64,000 nucleotides of DNA from Bacillota bacterium (lineage in GTDB: Bacteria > Bacillota > Clostridia > Christensenellales > CAG-138): contig JAEWCL010000001.1 in assembly GCA_023390655.1 (NCBI GenBank), positions 38,146-102,145 on the forward strand, in the 5' to 3' direction. Below, piece after piece: positions 33,627 through 42,790 of this stretch. A program made the translations under genes and the position numbers. Below the pieces are notes generated by a model. The model did not search any database. It worked only from the letters and a program-made list of their open reading frames with translations, and was not told the DNA's origin. The stretch's first letter is position 1. Each line of letters begins with the position of its first letter.

Positions 33627-34233
33627 TGCTGTTTCCTCCCTTCTTTTTTTTATTGGATAACAGGTTGAGCGCGCCGAGTATCAGTCCCAGGGTAATAAAG
33701 CCGCCGGGGGCTAAGAGCATCATCACAACGGGCACGTATCCGTCCCCAAAGACCGGAATGCCAAACAGGCTGCCCGCGCCGATCAGCTCCCGTATGGAGG
33801 CGAAGAACGTCAACGCCGCGGTAAAGCCAAGGCCCATGCCCAGGCCGTCCAGCGCGCTCATAAGCGGGGTGTTAGAGCTTGCAAACGCTTCGGCGCGCGC
33901 CAAAATGATGCAGTTGACGACAATCAGGGGAATGTAGAGCCCCAGCGCCTGATCGAGCGCCGGAACAAACGCCTTTAGGAGCAGCTGCACAATTGTCGTA
34001 AACGCCGCGATGATCACCACATACGCCGGGATGCGCACCTGTGACGGGATGAAATTGCGCAGCAGGGAAACGAATACATTGGAGCATATCAGCACGAACG
34101 TTGCGGCAAGCCCCATGCCAACGCCGTTGACTGCCGCGGTGGAAACCGCAAGCGTGGGGCACATGCCCAATAACAGCCGGAAGGTGGGGTTTTCCTTCCA
34201 CAGGCCGTTGAGAACCACATAAAAGCCCTTCAT
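33571..34233 (-). CDS. rnfE: Rnf complex subunit E
   Basis: The 220-residue membrane subunit has LLLGMCPTLAVSTAAVNGVGMG and VNCIILARAEAF, paralogous to RnfA. After the last membrane helix there is a lysine-rich turn and a Cys-rich tail (CKACPHSDHC), which is translated across the ribosome binding site and start of rnfA in another frame. It overlaps rnfG by 4 bases. Confidence 0.95.
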   Translation of the reverse strand: MKGFYVVLNGLWKENPTFRLLLGMCPTLAVSTAAVNGVGMGLAATFVLICSNVFVSLLRNFIPSQVRIPAYVVIIAAFTTIVQLLLKAFVPALDQALGLYIPLIVVNCIILARAEAFASSNTPLMSALDGLGMGLGFTAALTFFASIRELIGAGSLFGIPVFGDGYVPVVMMLLAPGGFITLGLILGALNLLSNKKKKGGNSNDMACKACPHSDHCGTGQ

Positions 34234-34781
34234 TGCTGTTCACCTCCCAGTGTCAGCGTAAACGCGCGGGCCGCATTCACAGCGTCCGTTACAGCCTGGG
34301 TAGAGATGGTGGCGCCTGTGATCGCGTCCACTTCATTTCCGGTTGCGCCGCCGCCCTTTTTGACGGCAATTACGCCGTTCTTCCCGTTGAACTGTTCCAT
34401 AAACTTTGACTGCTGCACATTTTTTCCGAGCCCGGGGGTCTCGCTGTTGTCTCCGACGGAAATGCCGGTGACCGTGCCGTCAATTGTTACGCCTACGGTG
34501 ACGAGGAACCTGCCGCCGTAGCCCGAGGCTTCCACTTCCATCACATAGCCATCCTCCATGCCGCGGGCATGGTAGAGGCTCGCGATGTTTTCCGGAAGCG
34601 TTTGTGCCGTCTCCTGTTCGAAATCGCCCTGAAACACCTTGTTCCGGGCAGCTTCCGCCGCAAGACGGGCCTGCGCCGCAATGGGTTCCTTCGTTACATA
34701 ATAGGTTGCGCCCAGTGCAAGCCCTGCAATTAAAGCGATAATGAGCAGCCGCCCGCCCAGATGGATGAGGTTACGCAGCAT
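34230..34781 (-). CDS. rnfG: Rnf complex subunit G (FMN-binding)
   Basis: The 183-residue protein has one N-terminal membrane helix (LLIIALIAGLALGATYYV) and an FMN-binding domain. The covalent FMN attachment motif is seen as DAITGATISTQAV near residues 155-167, with the flavin joined to the second Thr. The domain lies on the outer face of the membrane. It overlaps rnfE by 4 bases and rnfD by 11. Confidence 0.95.
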   Translation of the reverse strand: MLRNLIHLGGRLLIIALIAGLALGATYYVTKEPIAAQARLAAEAARNKVFQGDFEQETAQTLPENIASLYHARGMEDGYVMEVEASGYGGRFLVTVGVTIDGTVTGISVGDNSETPGLGKNVQQSKFMEQFNGKNGVIAVKKGGGATGNEVDAITGATISTQAVTDAVNAARAFTLTLGGEQQ

Positions 34782-35778
34782 GGCGTTTCACCTCCCCGTA
34801 TACTCTTGCCCGTACATAACGCTCAATGAGCGGCACGCAAAGGTTCATGATGAGTATGGAGTAGCTTACACCCTCCGGGTACCCGCCATACAGGCGGATG
34901 ACCACCGTAAGAATGCCGCAGCCCAGCGCATAAATGAACTGTCCCTTTGGCGTAACGGGGGAGGTGGAGTAATCCGTCGCCATAAAACACGCGCCAAGGA
35001 TCAGCCCGCCGGAGACCGTATGGAACGCCGCGATCCAGAAGGGCGTATAGTAGCCTGCTTGGCCAGCGCGCCCTCCGCCCAGAAGGGCAATGCCGAAAAA
35101 GACGGTTGCGATGTAGATTAGCGGGATGCGCCAGGAAACCACCTGGCGGATGAGCAGGTAAATAAAGCCGATAAGCAGCGCAAGCGAGCTGATTTCGCCA
35201 ATACAGCCGCCCTTGCTTTCAAAAGCAAGAGAGAAAAGTTCCTGCAGGGGAGTTGCATCCGTACCGGTGATAACGCCGGTATGCGCAAGCTGAGAGAGCG
35301 GGGTGGCGGTAGAGACTGCATCCGTACTGGAGGATAAAAAGGAGTTGACCGGTGATGTCCATGCCGTCATCTGCACCGGGAAGCTGGCGAGAAGAAAACC
35401 GCGCGCGGCAAGCGCAGGGTTGATGAAATTATTGCCAATGCCGCCAAATGGGACCTTTACAAGGGCGATTGCGAATACGCTGCCCAGCACGCACATCCAC
35501 CAGGGAGCGGAGACAGGAAGATTCATACCCAGCAATATGCCGGTAACGGCGGCGGAAAGATCGCCGATTGTCGCTGCACGCCCCATCAGGCGGTAAAGCG
35601 CCCATTCGGTGAATACGGTTGCGGCCGTGCAGAGCAGCAGCACCATGAGCGCGCGGTATCCAAAATGATAAATCCCCATAATGCACGCAGGGGCAAGCGC
35701 AATGAGCACATCCCGCATGAGCGAGGGGGTATCCTGCGGCGCACGGATGTGCGGGGAAGGAGAGATATTCCATTTCAT
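34771..35778 (-). CDS. rnfD: Rnf complex subunit D
   Basis: The 335-residue membrane subunit has about nine hydrophobic segments, SPHIRAPQDTPSLMRDVLIALAP near the N-terminus, and the FMN attachment motif near STDAVSTATPL. RnfD pairs with RnfG in ion transfer. It overlaps rnfG by 11 bases and follows rnfC by 52 bases. Confidence 0.95.
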   Translation of the reverse strand: MKWNISPSPHIRAPQDTPSLMRDVLIALAPACIMGIYHFGYRALMVLLLCTAATVFTEWALYRLMGRAATIGDLSAAVTGILLGMNLPVSAPWWMCVLGSVFAIALVKVPFGGIGNNFINPALAARGFLLASFPVQMTAWTSPVNSFLSSSTDAVSTATPLSQLAHTGVITGTDATPLQELFSLAFESKGGCIGEISSLALLIGFIYLLIRQVVSWRIPLIYIATVFFGIALLGGGRAGQAGYYTPFWIAAFHTVSGGLILGACFMATDYSTSPVTPKGQFIYALGCGILTVVIRLYGGYPEGVSYSILIMNLCVPLIERYVRARVYGEVKRHAA

Positions 35779-35830
35779 GCCATATGACCTCCCAAATGAT
35801 CGCCTAAAGCAGGCGGTAAATTGATTGCCG

Positions 35831-37171
35831 TCACTTCTTTGCGGGCGCAGCCGTTCCGCGTACCTTCAGCTTCGCAAGGCGCATGCTTTGCAGCAGCTGC
35901 CTGTGTGCGGGGCAGATAAAGGCGCACGCGCCGCATTCCACACAGTCAAGCGTATGGAACAACGCTGCCTGCGCGATGTCGCCCCGGTCGATCGCGGCGG
36001 AGATGATATAGGGCTGCAGGCCTGCCGGGCAGACCCGGTAGCACCGTCCGCAGTGGATGCAGGGGGAGGGCGGCGGAACATGCGCTTCCTTGCCGTGCAG
36101 TGCCAGTATACCGGAAGTCCCCGCGATCACGGGCACTGCATCCGTATATTGCGCAATACCCATCATAGGGCCGCCGGAAAGGAGCTTCTCGGTTCCTTCC
36201 TTCATGCCGCCGCAAAACGCGATGCAGTCGCGGAAGCTTGTACCGATGCGCACCGACAGATTGGAGGGGGAGTTGACGCCGCTACCCGTTACCGTTACGA
36301 TGCGCTCGATGAGCGGCTTTCCGAACGCCACCGCCTCATAAATGGCGTTGCACGTTCCAACGTTGAGCACCACGCAGCCCGCGTCCGCAGGAAGCCCGCC
36401 GCTTGGCACCTCGCGCCCGGTAATGGCGTAGATGAGCTGCTTTTCCCCGCCCTGCGGGTATTTGACATGAAGCGGGCAGATGGTGATTGCGGTATCCTTC
36501 GCCGCGTCCCGCATGGCGCGTATGGCCTGGGGCTTGTTTTGTTCGATGCCCACGTAGGCGCGGGAGATGTGAAGCGCGCGCATCACAACCTGCATGCCCG
36601 CAATCACATTTGCGGCGCGCTCCTGCAACAAGCGGTCATCCGCTGTCAGGTACGGCTCGCATTCCGCTCCGTTTGCAATCAGGGTATCCACTGTTTTATC
36701 CTTTGGGACGGAAAGCTTAACATGTGTGGGAAAGGTGGCGCCGCCCAAACCGACAATGCCTTTTTCACGGATGATGGATAGAAGCTCGGGTCCGCTCAGG
36801 GAGCCTGGGTCTTCCGGCGGGGAATAGCTTTCGTCTTTTGTATCGAGATGATCGTTGCGTATGACAACGGACAGGACAAGATTTTTTCCGGTAGGGTGGG
36901 GACGGTTCTCCACCGCAAGCACAGATCCTGAAACGCTTGCATGGATGGGTGCGCTCACAAACGCTTCGCTTTTCCCAATACACTGTCCCAGTTTGACGCT
37001 GTCCCCCTTTTTGACAAGCGGGGAACATGGCGCGCCTGTGACCCGTACCATAGGAATCACGACAATGTCCGGCGGGGGCATAACGGCAATGGCGCTTGCG
37101 CTTGAGAGCGCTTTTCCGTGGTGGGAGGATTTGAGCGGGTGGACGCCTCCGGAGAACGGATGTGCCTTCAA
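35831..37171 (-). CDS. rnfC: Rnf complex subunit C (NADH dehydrogenase part)
   Basis: RnfC holds the NAD(H) and FMN sites on the cytoplasmic side. The 446-residue protein has a N-terminal barrel-like region, the glycine-rich GLGGATFPTHVKL loop, ANGAECEPYLTADDRL, and two 4Fe-4S motifs near the C-terminus (CIHCGRCYRVCP and CVECGACAFICP). The start codon is TTG at 37171, chosen because AGAGGTG lies 8-9 bases upstream. It is the first gene of the operon, behind the promoter at 37245-37274. Confidence 0.95.
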   Translation of the reverse strand: MKAHPFSGGVHPLKSSHHGKALSSASAIAVMPPPDIVVIPMVRVTGAPCSPLVKKGDSVKLGQCIGKSEAFVSAPIHASVSGSVLAVENRPHPTGKNLVLSVVIRNDHLDTKDESYSPPEDPGSLSGPELLSIIREKGIVGLGGATFPTHVKLSVPKDKTVDTLIANGAECEPYLTADDRLLQERAANVIAGMQVVMRALHISRAYVGIEQNKPQAIRAMRDAAKDTAITICPLHVKYPQGGEKQLIYAITGREVPSGGLPADAGCVVLNVGTCNAIYEAVAFGKPLIERIVTVTGSGVNSPSNLSVRIGTSFRDCIAFCGGMKEGTEKLLSGGPMMGIAQYTDAVPVIAGTSGILALHGKEAHVPPPSPCIHCGRCYRVCPAGLQPYIISAAIDRGDIAQAALFHTLDCVECGACAFICPAHRQLLQSMRLAKLKVRGTAAPAKK

Positions 37172-37244
37172 TATACATCACCTCTTCTTCTTGATATTTT
37201 ATTAACAGATATAAGCTGTTATGCAATGAACGGCCTTTTCCATT

Positions 37245-37274
37245 ATCATAACAAATAGCTGTGGCAGCGAGCAA
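37245..37274 (-). promoter_or_regulatory. Probable rnf operon promoter
   Basis: On the minus strand TTGCTC (37269-37274), an 18-base spacer and TATGAT (37245-37250), about 75 bases before the rnfC start. A small AACAG/CTGTT hairpin lies in the leader. Confidence 0.45.
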
Positions 37275-37330
37275 TCCCAAAGCGTCAAATACTGCTTGCC
37301 TAAGGCAAAAACTCTTATTTTCTAGCACAA

Positions 37331-37420
37331 AATAAAAAGCGGGAAGCAGAAGCTTCCCACCCAATAAGCTTAAAAATCTTGAAAACAGTCGCCTGTCCAA
37401 CCGGAATTACGTGCTATATC
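37331..37420 (-). ncRNA. Candidate small RNA upstream of rnf
   Basis: Between the ABC-F gene and rnfC there is a separate transcription unit without an ORF. On the minus strand TTGACG (37451-37456), an 18-base spacer and TAAACT (37427-37432) form a promoter. About 90 bases later a GGGAAGC/GCTTCCC hairpin (37341-37358) is followed by GCTTTTTATTTT. This could be a free small RNA or a premature termination product of a longer rnf leader. I do not recognise a known RNA family in it. Confidence 0.4.
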
Positions 37421-37487
37421 TTTTATAGTTTAGCCGCTTGCTGCCCTATTCGTCAAGCCATAGACCGTTTTGGTTGAAGCGATGTCG

Positions 37488-37520
37488 AGAATAAAGGCGG
37501 AAAATGGAATGTTTTCCGCC
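37488..37520 (-). terminator. Terminator of the ABC-F gene
   Basis: On the minus strand a 9-bp stem GGCGGAAAA/TTTTCCGCC with a 7-base loop is followed by TTTATT. It lies 20 bases beyond the ABC-F stop codon. Confidence 0.75.
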
Positions 37521-37540
37521 TTTACCGTGCTTGCAAACGT

Positions 37541-39154
37541 TTATTGGCGCTGCGTGCGCAATCGGATGACCTCGGGATTATCCATATAATCGTCAAAGTT
37601 TTCGCGGCGGTCTATGAGCGTGCCATGCAGAAGTTCCATCACCCGGTTTGCGACCGTCTGCGCAATCTGGTGGTCATGCGTGGCGAACAGCATCACGCCG
37701 CTAAACTCCATCATCCCTTCGTTGAGCGCCGTGATCGCCTCGAGGTCCATGTGGTTCGTGGGCTCGTTCATAATCAGGACGTTCGCGCCGGAAACCATCA
37801 TCTTTGCGAACATGCAGCGCCCCTTCTCGCCGCCGGAAAGCACATGCACCTGTTTGAGCGCTTCCTCGCCGGAAAACAGCATGCGTCCGAGCCAGCCGCG
37901 GATCGTGGACTCATATTGGTCCTTGGAATACTGACGCAGCCAATCGATGAGCGAAATCTGCAAATTGTTAAAGTACATGGAGTTATCGGAGGGGAGGTAT
38001 GCCTGCGAAGTGGTAACGCCCCATTTGAAGGAGCCCTCATCGGGTTCGAGTTCTCCCATCAGAATCTGGAATAGCGTGGTGCGCGCGAGCTCATCCTCGC
38101 CGACAAACACAATTTTGTCTCCCGGATGCACGATAAAGCTTACCCCATCTAGCACCTTACGGTCCCCGATGGTTTTGCTGATGCCTTCAACAAACAGCAC
38201 ATCGTTGCCCAGCTCACGGTCAGGTTTGAAATGGATGAACGGATAACGGCGCGAGGACGGGGCAAAGTTGTCCATCTGCAGGTTGTCCAGCATCTTTTTG
38301 CGGGAAGTCGCCTGGCGGGACTTGGAGGCGTTTGCGCTAAAGCGCCGGATAAATTCCTGCAGCTCCTTCGCCTTTATCTCCGTTGCTTTCTGCTTTTCTT
38401 TTGCCTGCCGCGCGGCAAGCTGCGTATATTCATACCAGAAATCATAATTTCCCACATACATCTGGATCTTACCGTAATCGATGTCGACGATGTGCGTGCA
38501 GACCTTATTTAAAAAATGGCGGTCATGGGAGACGACGATCACCGTATTGGGGAAGTCCATCAGGAATTCTTCCAGCCATTTTACGGCGTAAACATCAAGG
38601 TTGTTGGTCGGCTCGTCCAGCAGAAGAATGTCAGGCTTTGCGAACAGCGCCTGCGCCAACAGCACCTTGACCTTGCGCGGGCCGTCGAGCTCCGACATCT
38701 TTTTATAATGGTATTCGCCCGTGACGCCAAGACCGTTTAAGAGCGTTTCCGCGTCTGGTTCCGCGTTCCAGCCATCCATTTCGGAGAATTCGCCTTCGAG
38801 CTCGGCAAGCCGCAGCCCGTCCGCATCGTCAAAATCCGGCTTTGCGTACAGCTCCTCTTTCTGCTGCATCACCTCATAGAGGCGGTGGTATCCCATGATA
38901 ACGGTTTCAACCGGCGTGTATTGCTCATACGCATAGTGGTCCTGGCGCAATACCGCAATGCGCTCGCCGGGCGTTAAAAACACATCGCCCCGGCTCGATT
39001 CGACTTCGCCGGATAAGATTTTTAGGAAAGTGGATTTTCCGGTGCCGTTTGCCCCGATCAGGCCATAACAGTTGCCCGGCGTAAACTGGACGTCCACGTT
39101 TTGAAACAACTGCCGTCCGCCAAATTGAAGTGAGATTCCCTGTGCGCTGATCAT
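37541..39154 (-). CDS. ABC-F family ATPase, YbiT/YkpA-like
   Basis: The 537-residue protein has two ABC domains without membrane parts, as in ribosome-associated ABC-F proteins. Domain 1 has a normal Walker A (GANGTGKSTFLK) and LLLDEPTNNLD but a degenerate signature (SELDGPRKVKV); YbiT is also degenerate here. The linker has RRFSANASKSRQATSR, typical of YbiT. Domain 2 has an intact LSGGEKGR but its Walker A reads GEDELARTT, so Gly and the catalytic Lys are missing, and the Walker B Asp is Asn (LIMNEPTNHMD). The ATG at 39154 is preferred because GAGGG lies just upstream. Confidence 0.88.
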   Translation of the reverse strand: MISAQGISLQFGGRQLFQNVDVQFTPGNCYGLIGANGTGKSTFLKILSGEVESSRGDVFLTPGERIAVLRQDHYAYEQYTPVETVIMGYHRLYEVMQQKEELYAKPDFDDADGLRLAELEGEFSEMDGWNAEPDAETLLNGLGVTGEYHYKKMSELDGPRKVKVLLAQALFAKPDILLLDEPTNNLDVYAVKWLEEFLMDFPNTVIVVSHDRHFLNKVCTHIVDIDYGKIQMYVGNYDFWYEYTQLAARQAKEKQKATEIKAKELQEFIRRFSANASKSRQATSRKKMLDNLQMDNFAPSSRRYPFIHFKPDRELGNDVLFVEGISKTIGDRKVLDGVSFIVHPGDKIVFVGEDELARTTLFQILMGELEPDEGSFKWGVTTSQAYLPSDNSMYFNNLQISLIDWLRQYSKDQYESTIRGWLGRMLFSGEEALKQVHVLSGGEKGRCMFAKMMVSGANVLIMNEPTNHMDLEAITALNEGMMEFSGVMLFATHDHQIAQTVANRVMELLHGTLIDRRENFDDYMDNPEVIRLRTQRQ

Positions 39155-39294
39155 AATTCCCTCGTACATTTCTAAAACAATTTGTCCATCATACCACATT
39201 CCGCCTGCAATTTCAAAGGCCGGGCGGCGTCCCGGCGCGGGATAAGCGGATATCCGAGCCACCTGTTCGCTGTTCCGGTAAAAAGGAATGACCG

Positions 39295-39323
39295 ATGACA
39301 ACGAAAGGCTCGCTTGATATAAT
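39295..39323 (+). promoter_or_regulatory. ktrB promoter
   Basis: ATGACA (39295-39300), a 17-base spacer and TATAAT (39318-39323). The expected start point near 39330 lies after the upstream in-frame ATG at 39324, so translation should begin at the ATG at 39354. Confidence 0.65.
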
Positions 39324-39353
39324 ATGAAGATAATATTCGAGTTGGACGGTATT

Positions 39354-40751
39354 ATGGGCAACAAACTATTGCGCCACTTACATAAGCAGATGTCGCCTCC
39401 ACGATTGATTGCGACGAGCTTTCTTGCCGTAATCATTTTTGGCGGCCTGCTCTTAAGCCTGCCAATTTCGCATCAGGCGGGGGTAAGAGTGCCGGTTCTG
39501 GACGCGTTTTTCACCGCCACATCCGCCGTATGCGTTACGGGGCTTGTAACACTGGTGACCTCGGCTACATGGAGTATATTTGGGAAAATCATCATTTTGC
39601 TGCTCATCCAAATCGGCGGCCTTAGCTTGATTACCATATTCACATTCTTTGTCGTCCATGCGGGCAGAAAGGTCACCTTGAAGGACCGCCTGACGGTACA
39701 GGCCGCGTTTAATGTCAACGACTTGAGCGGCATGGTGCGGTTGGTGCTGCTTGTGATGCGCGGCACGTTTTTTTGCGAGGGAATCGGCGCAGTCCTGCTG
39801 GGCTTCTCCTTTTGGGGCAAAGGCATGGCATGGTACGATGCGCTTGCAAACGGCGTTTTTCACGCGGTTTCCGCTTTTTGCAACGCGGGGTTTGATCTCA
39901 TAGGAGAGCAGAGTCTCATGCCCTATGCGGGCGATCTTTTGATCAATGCCGTGGTCATGGGGCTTATCATGCTGGGCGGCATCGGGTTTTTGGTATGGCG
40001 GGACTTGGGGCTGCAAATCAAGTATAGGGTACAGCCAAAAATCAAAAAGAAATACAGGCTTTCGCTGCATACAAGGCTGGCGCTGATTGCAACAGGCATT
40101 CTTATTGTGTTGGGCACGGGCTACTTTTTTCTTGCGGAATATCATAATCCGCAGACGCTGGGCGGATTTTCGGATACGCAGAAGCTGCTGCGCGCATTGT
40201 TTCAATCCGTCACGCTGCGTACGGCGGGCTTTTTTACTGTTCCGCAAGGCGGACTTACAGAAACCTCCAAGGTCGTTTCAAGCCTCTTCATGATGATCGG
40301 CGGGTCTCCCGGCGGAACCGCGGGCGGCATCAAAACCGTTACGGTCGCAATTTTGTTTTTGAGCGTTTGGAGCACGGTGCGGGGTGAGAAAAACATCTCC
40401 GCCTATGAGCGGTCGCTGCCGGCGTTTACGCTGCAGCGGGCGCTGACGGTGATTATGATCATGCTGCTGCTGTGGCTGGGCGGAAGCATGCTTCTCGCGC
40501 TGACGGAACGGGGTTCCCCGTTTTTGCATACCCCGGCCGATCTTCTTTTTGAGGTGGCTTCAGGCTTGGGAACGGTCGGCGTTACCACGGGAATTACGCC
40601 GTTTTTGTCTTCACCGGGCAAAGTCCTGCTGATGATATGCATGTTTGTCGGGCGGATTGGCCCCATTACAATCATGCTGTCGCTGCAGCAGCGTGACAGC
40701 ACGGCGAACGAGCGCGTTCAGTATCCGAGTGAAGATGTGATGATTGGTTAA
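39354..40751 (+). CDS. ktrB: Potassium uptake membrane subunit
   Basis: The 465-residue protein belongs to the TrkH/KtrB/HKT superfamily with four membrane-pore-membrane repeats. The first selectivity-filter loop reads DAFFTATSAVCVTGL (about 46-60), and further filter-like loops are FHAVSAFCNAGFDL, SVTLRTAGFFTVP and EVASGLGTVGVTTG. It works with the KtrA ring encoded 18 bases downstream. An upstream in-frame ATG (39324) overlaps the promoter and is not used. Confidence 0.93.
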   Translation: MGNKLLRHLHKQMSPPRLIATSFLAVIIFGGLLLSLPISHQAGVRVPVLDAFFTATSAVCVTGLVTLVTSATWSIFGKIIILLLIQIGGLSLITIFTFFVVHAGRKVTLKDRLTVQAAFNVNDLSGMVRLVLLVMRGTFFCEGIGAVLLGFSFWGKGMAWYDALANGVFHAVSAFCNAGFDLIGEQSLMPYAGDLLINAVVMGLIMLGGIGFLVWRDLGLQIKYRVQPKIKKKYRLSLHTRLALIATGILIVLGTGYFFLAEYHNPQTLGGFSDTQKLLRALFQSVTLRTAGFFTVPQGGLTETSKVVSSLFMMIGGSPGGTAGGIKTVTVAILFLSVWSTVRGEKNISAYERSLPAFTLQRALTVIMIMLLLWLGGSMLLALTERGSPFLHTPADLLFEVASGLGTVGVTTGITPFLSSPGKVLLMICMFVGRIGPITIMLSLQQRDSTANERVQYPSEDVMIG

Positions 40752-40769
40752 TAGAGGTGGTAATCTGAT

Positions 40770-41414
40770 ATGAGCAGAATCAAGGTAGACCAGAATACGC
40801 AGTTTGCCGTACTGGGATTGGGCAAGTTTGGAAGAAGCATGGCGTACATGCTTGCAGAAAACGGGCACAATGTGCTCTGCTGCGATATGGACGCGCATGT
40901 GGTGCAGGAGGCGGCACAGTTTTGCACCCACGCGGTGCAGGCGGACGCTTCCGACAAAGCGGTGCTGGAAAAGCTGGGGATCGGCAATTTCGACGTGGTG
41001 GTCATCGCTTTCAGCGCCGATTTTGAGGCTGCGGCTGTTACGGCAACCATTCTCAAAGAAATGCGGGTGCCCCATATCATGGCAAAGGCCAACGGCGCAC
41101 GGCAAAAGCTCATCCTCGAATCCATCGGGGTGGACCGCGTGATCCTGCCTGAAAAGGAAATGGGGGAGCGCGTTGCATATGGGCTGATCACAAACGGGCT
41201 AATGGAATCGATCCATAGCTCGGATCAATACGATATTATTGAAATGAAGCCGTTGCCGCACTGGGTCGGAAAGAGCCTTTCGAAGCTGCGGCTGCGCCAA
41301 ACGGAAGGCATCAACATTATCGCCATTATCCGGAACATGGAGGTGATTGCAGTGCTGGATGCAAAGACAGAGCTGCAGGCGGAGGATGATCTGATTCTTT
41401 TAAAATCCAGATAA
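40770..41414 (+). CDS. ktrA: Potassium uptake regulatory subunit
   Basis: The 214-residue cytosolic protein has an RCK/TrkA-N Rossmann domain starting FAVLGLGKFGRSMAYML and a C-terminal TrkA-C domain (LPHWVGKSLSKLRLRQ; LDAKTELQAEDDLILLK). It binds nucleotides and gates KtrB. In related systems c-di-AMP binds the C-terminal domain. The start is preceded by AGAGGTGG. Confidence 0.94.
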   Translation: MSRIKVDQNTQFAVLGLGKFGRSMAYMLAENGHNVLCCDMDAHVVQEAAQFCTHAVQADASDKAVLEKLGIGNFDVVVIAFSADFEAAAVTATILKEMRVPHIMAKANGARQKLILESIGVDRVILPEKEMGERVAYGLITNGLMESIHSSDQYDIIEMKPLPHWVGKSLSKLRLRQTEGINIIAIIRNMEVIAVLDAKTELQAEDDLILLKSR

Positions 41415-41430
41415 GCAGGCGGCAGAACAG

Positions 41431-41467
41431 CGGCAAGTCTCAGAGGGGGCTTGCCGATTATCTTTTT
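41431..41467 (+). terminator. Terminator after ktrA
   Basis: CGGCAAG/CTTGCCG stem with a 12-base loop, followed by ATTATCTTTTT, 17 bases after the ktrA stop codon. Confidence 0.7.
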
Positions 41468-41608
41468 GTATAAAAGACGCTTGCTTAGCTATTCACCCTG
41501 CGCGGCAGTTGAGATATAATATAAACTGGTTGCATGCAGGCGCTGACTAAAATCAGCAATACAATGCTGTGGAGCCCGCTTTCGCATTGTACAAGGAGGA
41601 CGATTGGG

Positions 41609-42757
41609 ATGAATTACCGGCAGTTGGGTCGCACCGGCATAGACGTCAGCGAGATCGGGATGGGGTGCGAAGGGCTTCTTGGCAAACCTTACGGGCAGGT
41701 AAAGGCGTATTTGGATTTGATGGAGTCGGGGGGAGTCAGTTTTATCGACCTGTACGCGCCCAGTCCAGAATTTCGTTCTGATTTAGGCCGCGCTATGCGC
41801 GGACGCAGGGATAAGTTTGTGCTGCAGGCCCATATCTGCACCATCTGGAAGAACGGACAATATAAGCGCACCCGCGATATTGCGGAAGTCAGGGAAGGAT
41901 TTGAGGATCAACTGCGGCGGCTGGATACCGATCATGTTGAAATCGGAATGGTACACTATGTGGATTCCATTGCGGATTGGGAAGCGGTGCGCTCCGGCGC
42001 TGTGATGCGGTATGCGCAGGAACTCCGGCGCTCCGGCGTGATCGGCGCGATTGGCCTCTCAAGCCACAATCCCGAAGCGGCGCTCGCCGCCGTCAACAGC
42101 GGGCTGATCGATGTGCTGATGTTTAGCGTCAACCCCTGCTATGACTTGCTGCCCTCCAGCGAAGATATAGAGACGCTTTTTGACGGAAAAAACTACGAAC
42201 ACCCTCTTGTCAATATGGAACCTATGCGGCAGGCGCTATATGAAACCTGCCAACGGCTGGATGTGGGCATCACGGTTATGAAAGCCTTTGGCGGCGGCGA
42301 CCTCCTTAGTGAAACGCTTTCCCCGGCAGGAAAAGCGCTGACGGCCTATCAATGCATCCACTATGCTTTGACCCGGCCGGGCGTATCTTCCGTATTGGTT
42401 GGGGCGCGGACGATGGACGAGCTCAGGACAAGCATTGGGTATGCGGATGCGCCTGAAGAGGAAAAAGACTATGCATCCGCGTTTGCGTCGCTCCCCAAAA
42501 TAAGCTGGCAGGGGCACTGCATGTACTGCGGCCATTGTGCGCCGTGTCCCGCAGGGATCGATATCGCGAATGTCACCAAGTTTTTGAATTTGACGGTTGC
42601 GCAGGGGGAAGTACCCGAAACAGTCAGGGAACATTATGCTGTGCTGCCGCATTTTGCGGGGGAATGTATCCGTTGCGGCGCCTGCGAAACGCGCTGCCCC
42701 TTTGGCGTTCCGATTATAGAGAACATGCAGCGTGCGGCAGCCATCTTTCAAAAATAG
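41609..42757 (+). CDS. Aldo/keto reductase with ferredoxin domain
   Basis: The 382-residue protein has an aldo/keto reductase barrel (MNYRQLGRTGIDVSEIGMGCEG at the start, RGRRDKFVLQAH, SVLVGARTMDELR) fused to a C-terminal domain with CMYCGHCAPCPAGI and CIRCGACETRCPFGV, two 4Fe-4S motifs. Such fusions are common in anaerobes, where the natural substrates are mostly unknown. The ATG at 41609 follows AAGGAGGA. The frame is open upstream to 41534 but has no ribosome binding site there. Confidence 0.88.
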   Translation: MNYRQLGRTGIDVSEIGMGCEGLLGKPYGQVKAYLDLMESGGVSFIDLYAPSPEFRSDLGRAMRGRRDKFVLQAHICTIWKNGQYKRTRDIAEVREGFEDQLRRLDTDHVEIGMVHYVDSIADWEAVRSGAVMRYAQELRRSGVIGAIGLSSHNPEAALAAVNSGLIDVLMFSVNPCYDLLPSSEDIETLFDGKNYEHPLVNMEPMRQALYETCQRLDVGITVMKAFGGGDLLSETLSPAGKALTAYQCIHYALTRPGVSSVLVGARTMDELRTSIGYADAPEEEKDYASAFASLPKISWQGHCMYCGHCAPCPAGIDIANVTKFLNLTVAQGEVPETVREHYAVLPHFAGECIRCGACETRCPFGVPIIENMQRAAAIFQK

Positions 42758-42790
42758 GAGTCATGGACCATTTTCTAAGAGGAGTTTTGG

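Noticed and set aside
32454..33668. Long open frame (404 codons) on the plus strand across rnfB and rnfA
   Set aside because: It lies fully antisense to two certain Rnf genes, is rich in Asp, His, Arg and Gly as GC-rich shadow frames are, and has no recognisable domain.
35825..36781. Open frame of 318 codons antisense to rnfC
   Set aside because: It overlaps the complete and conserved rnfC gene and has the composition of a shadow frame.
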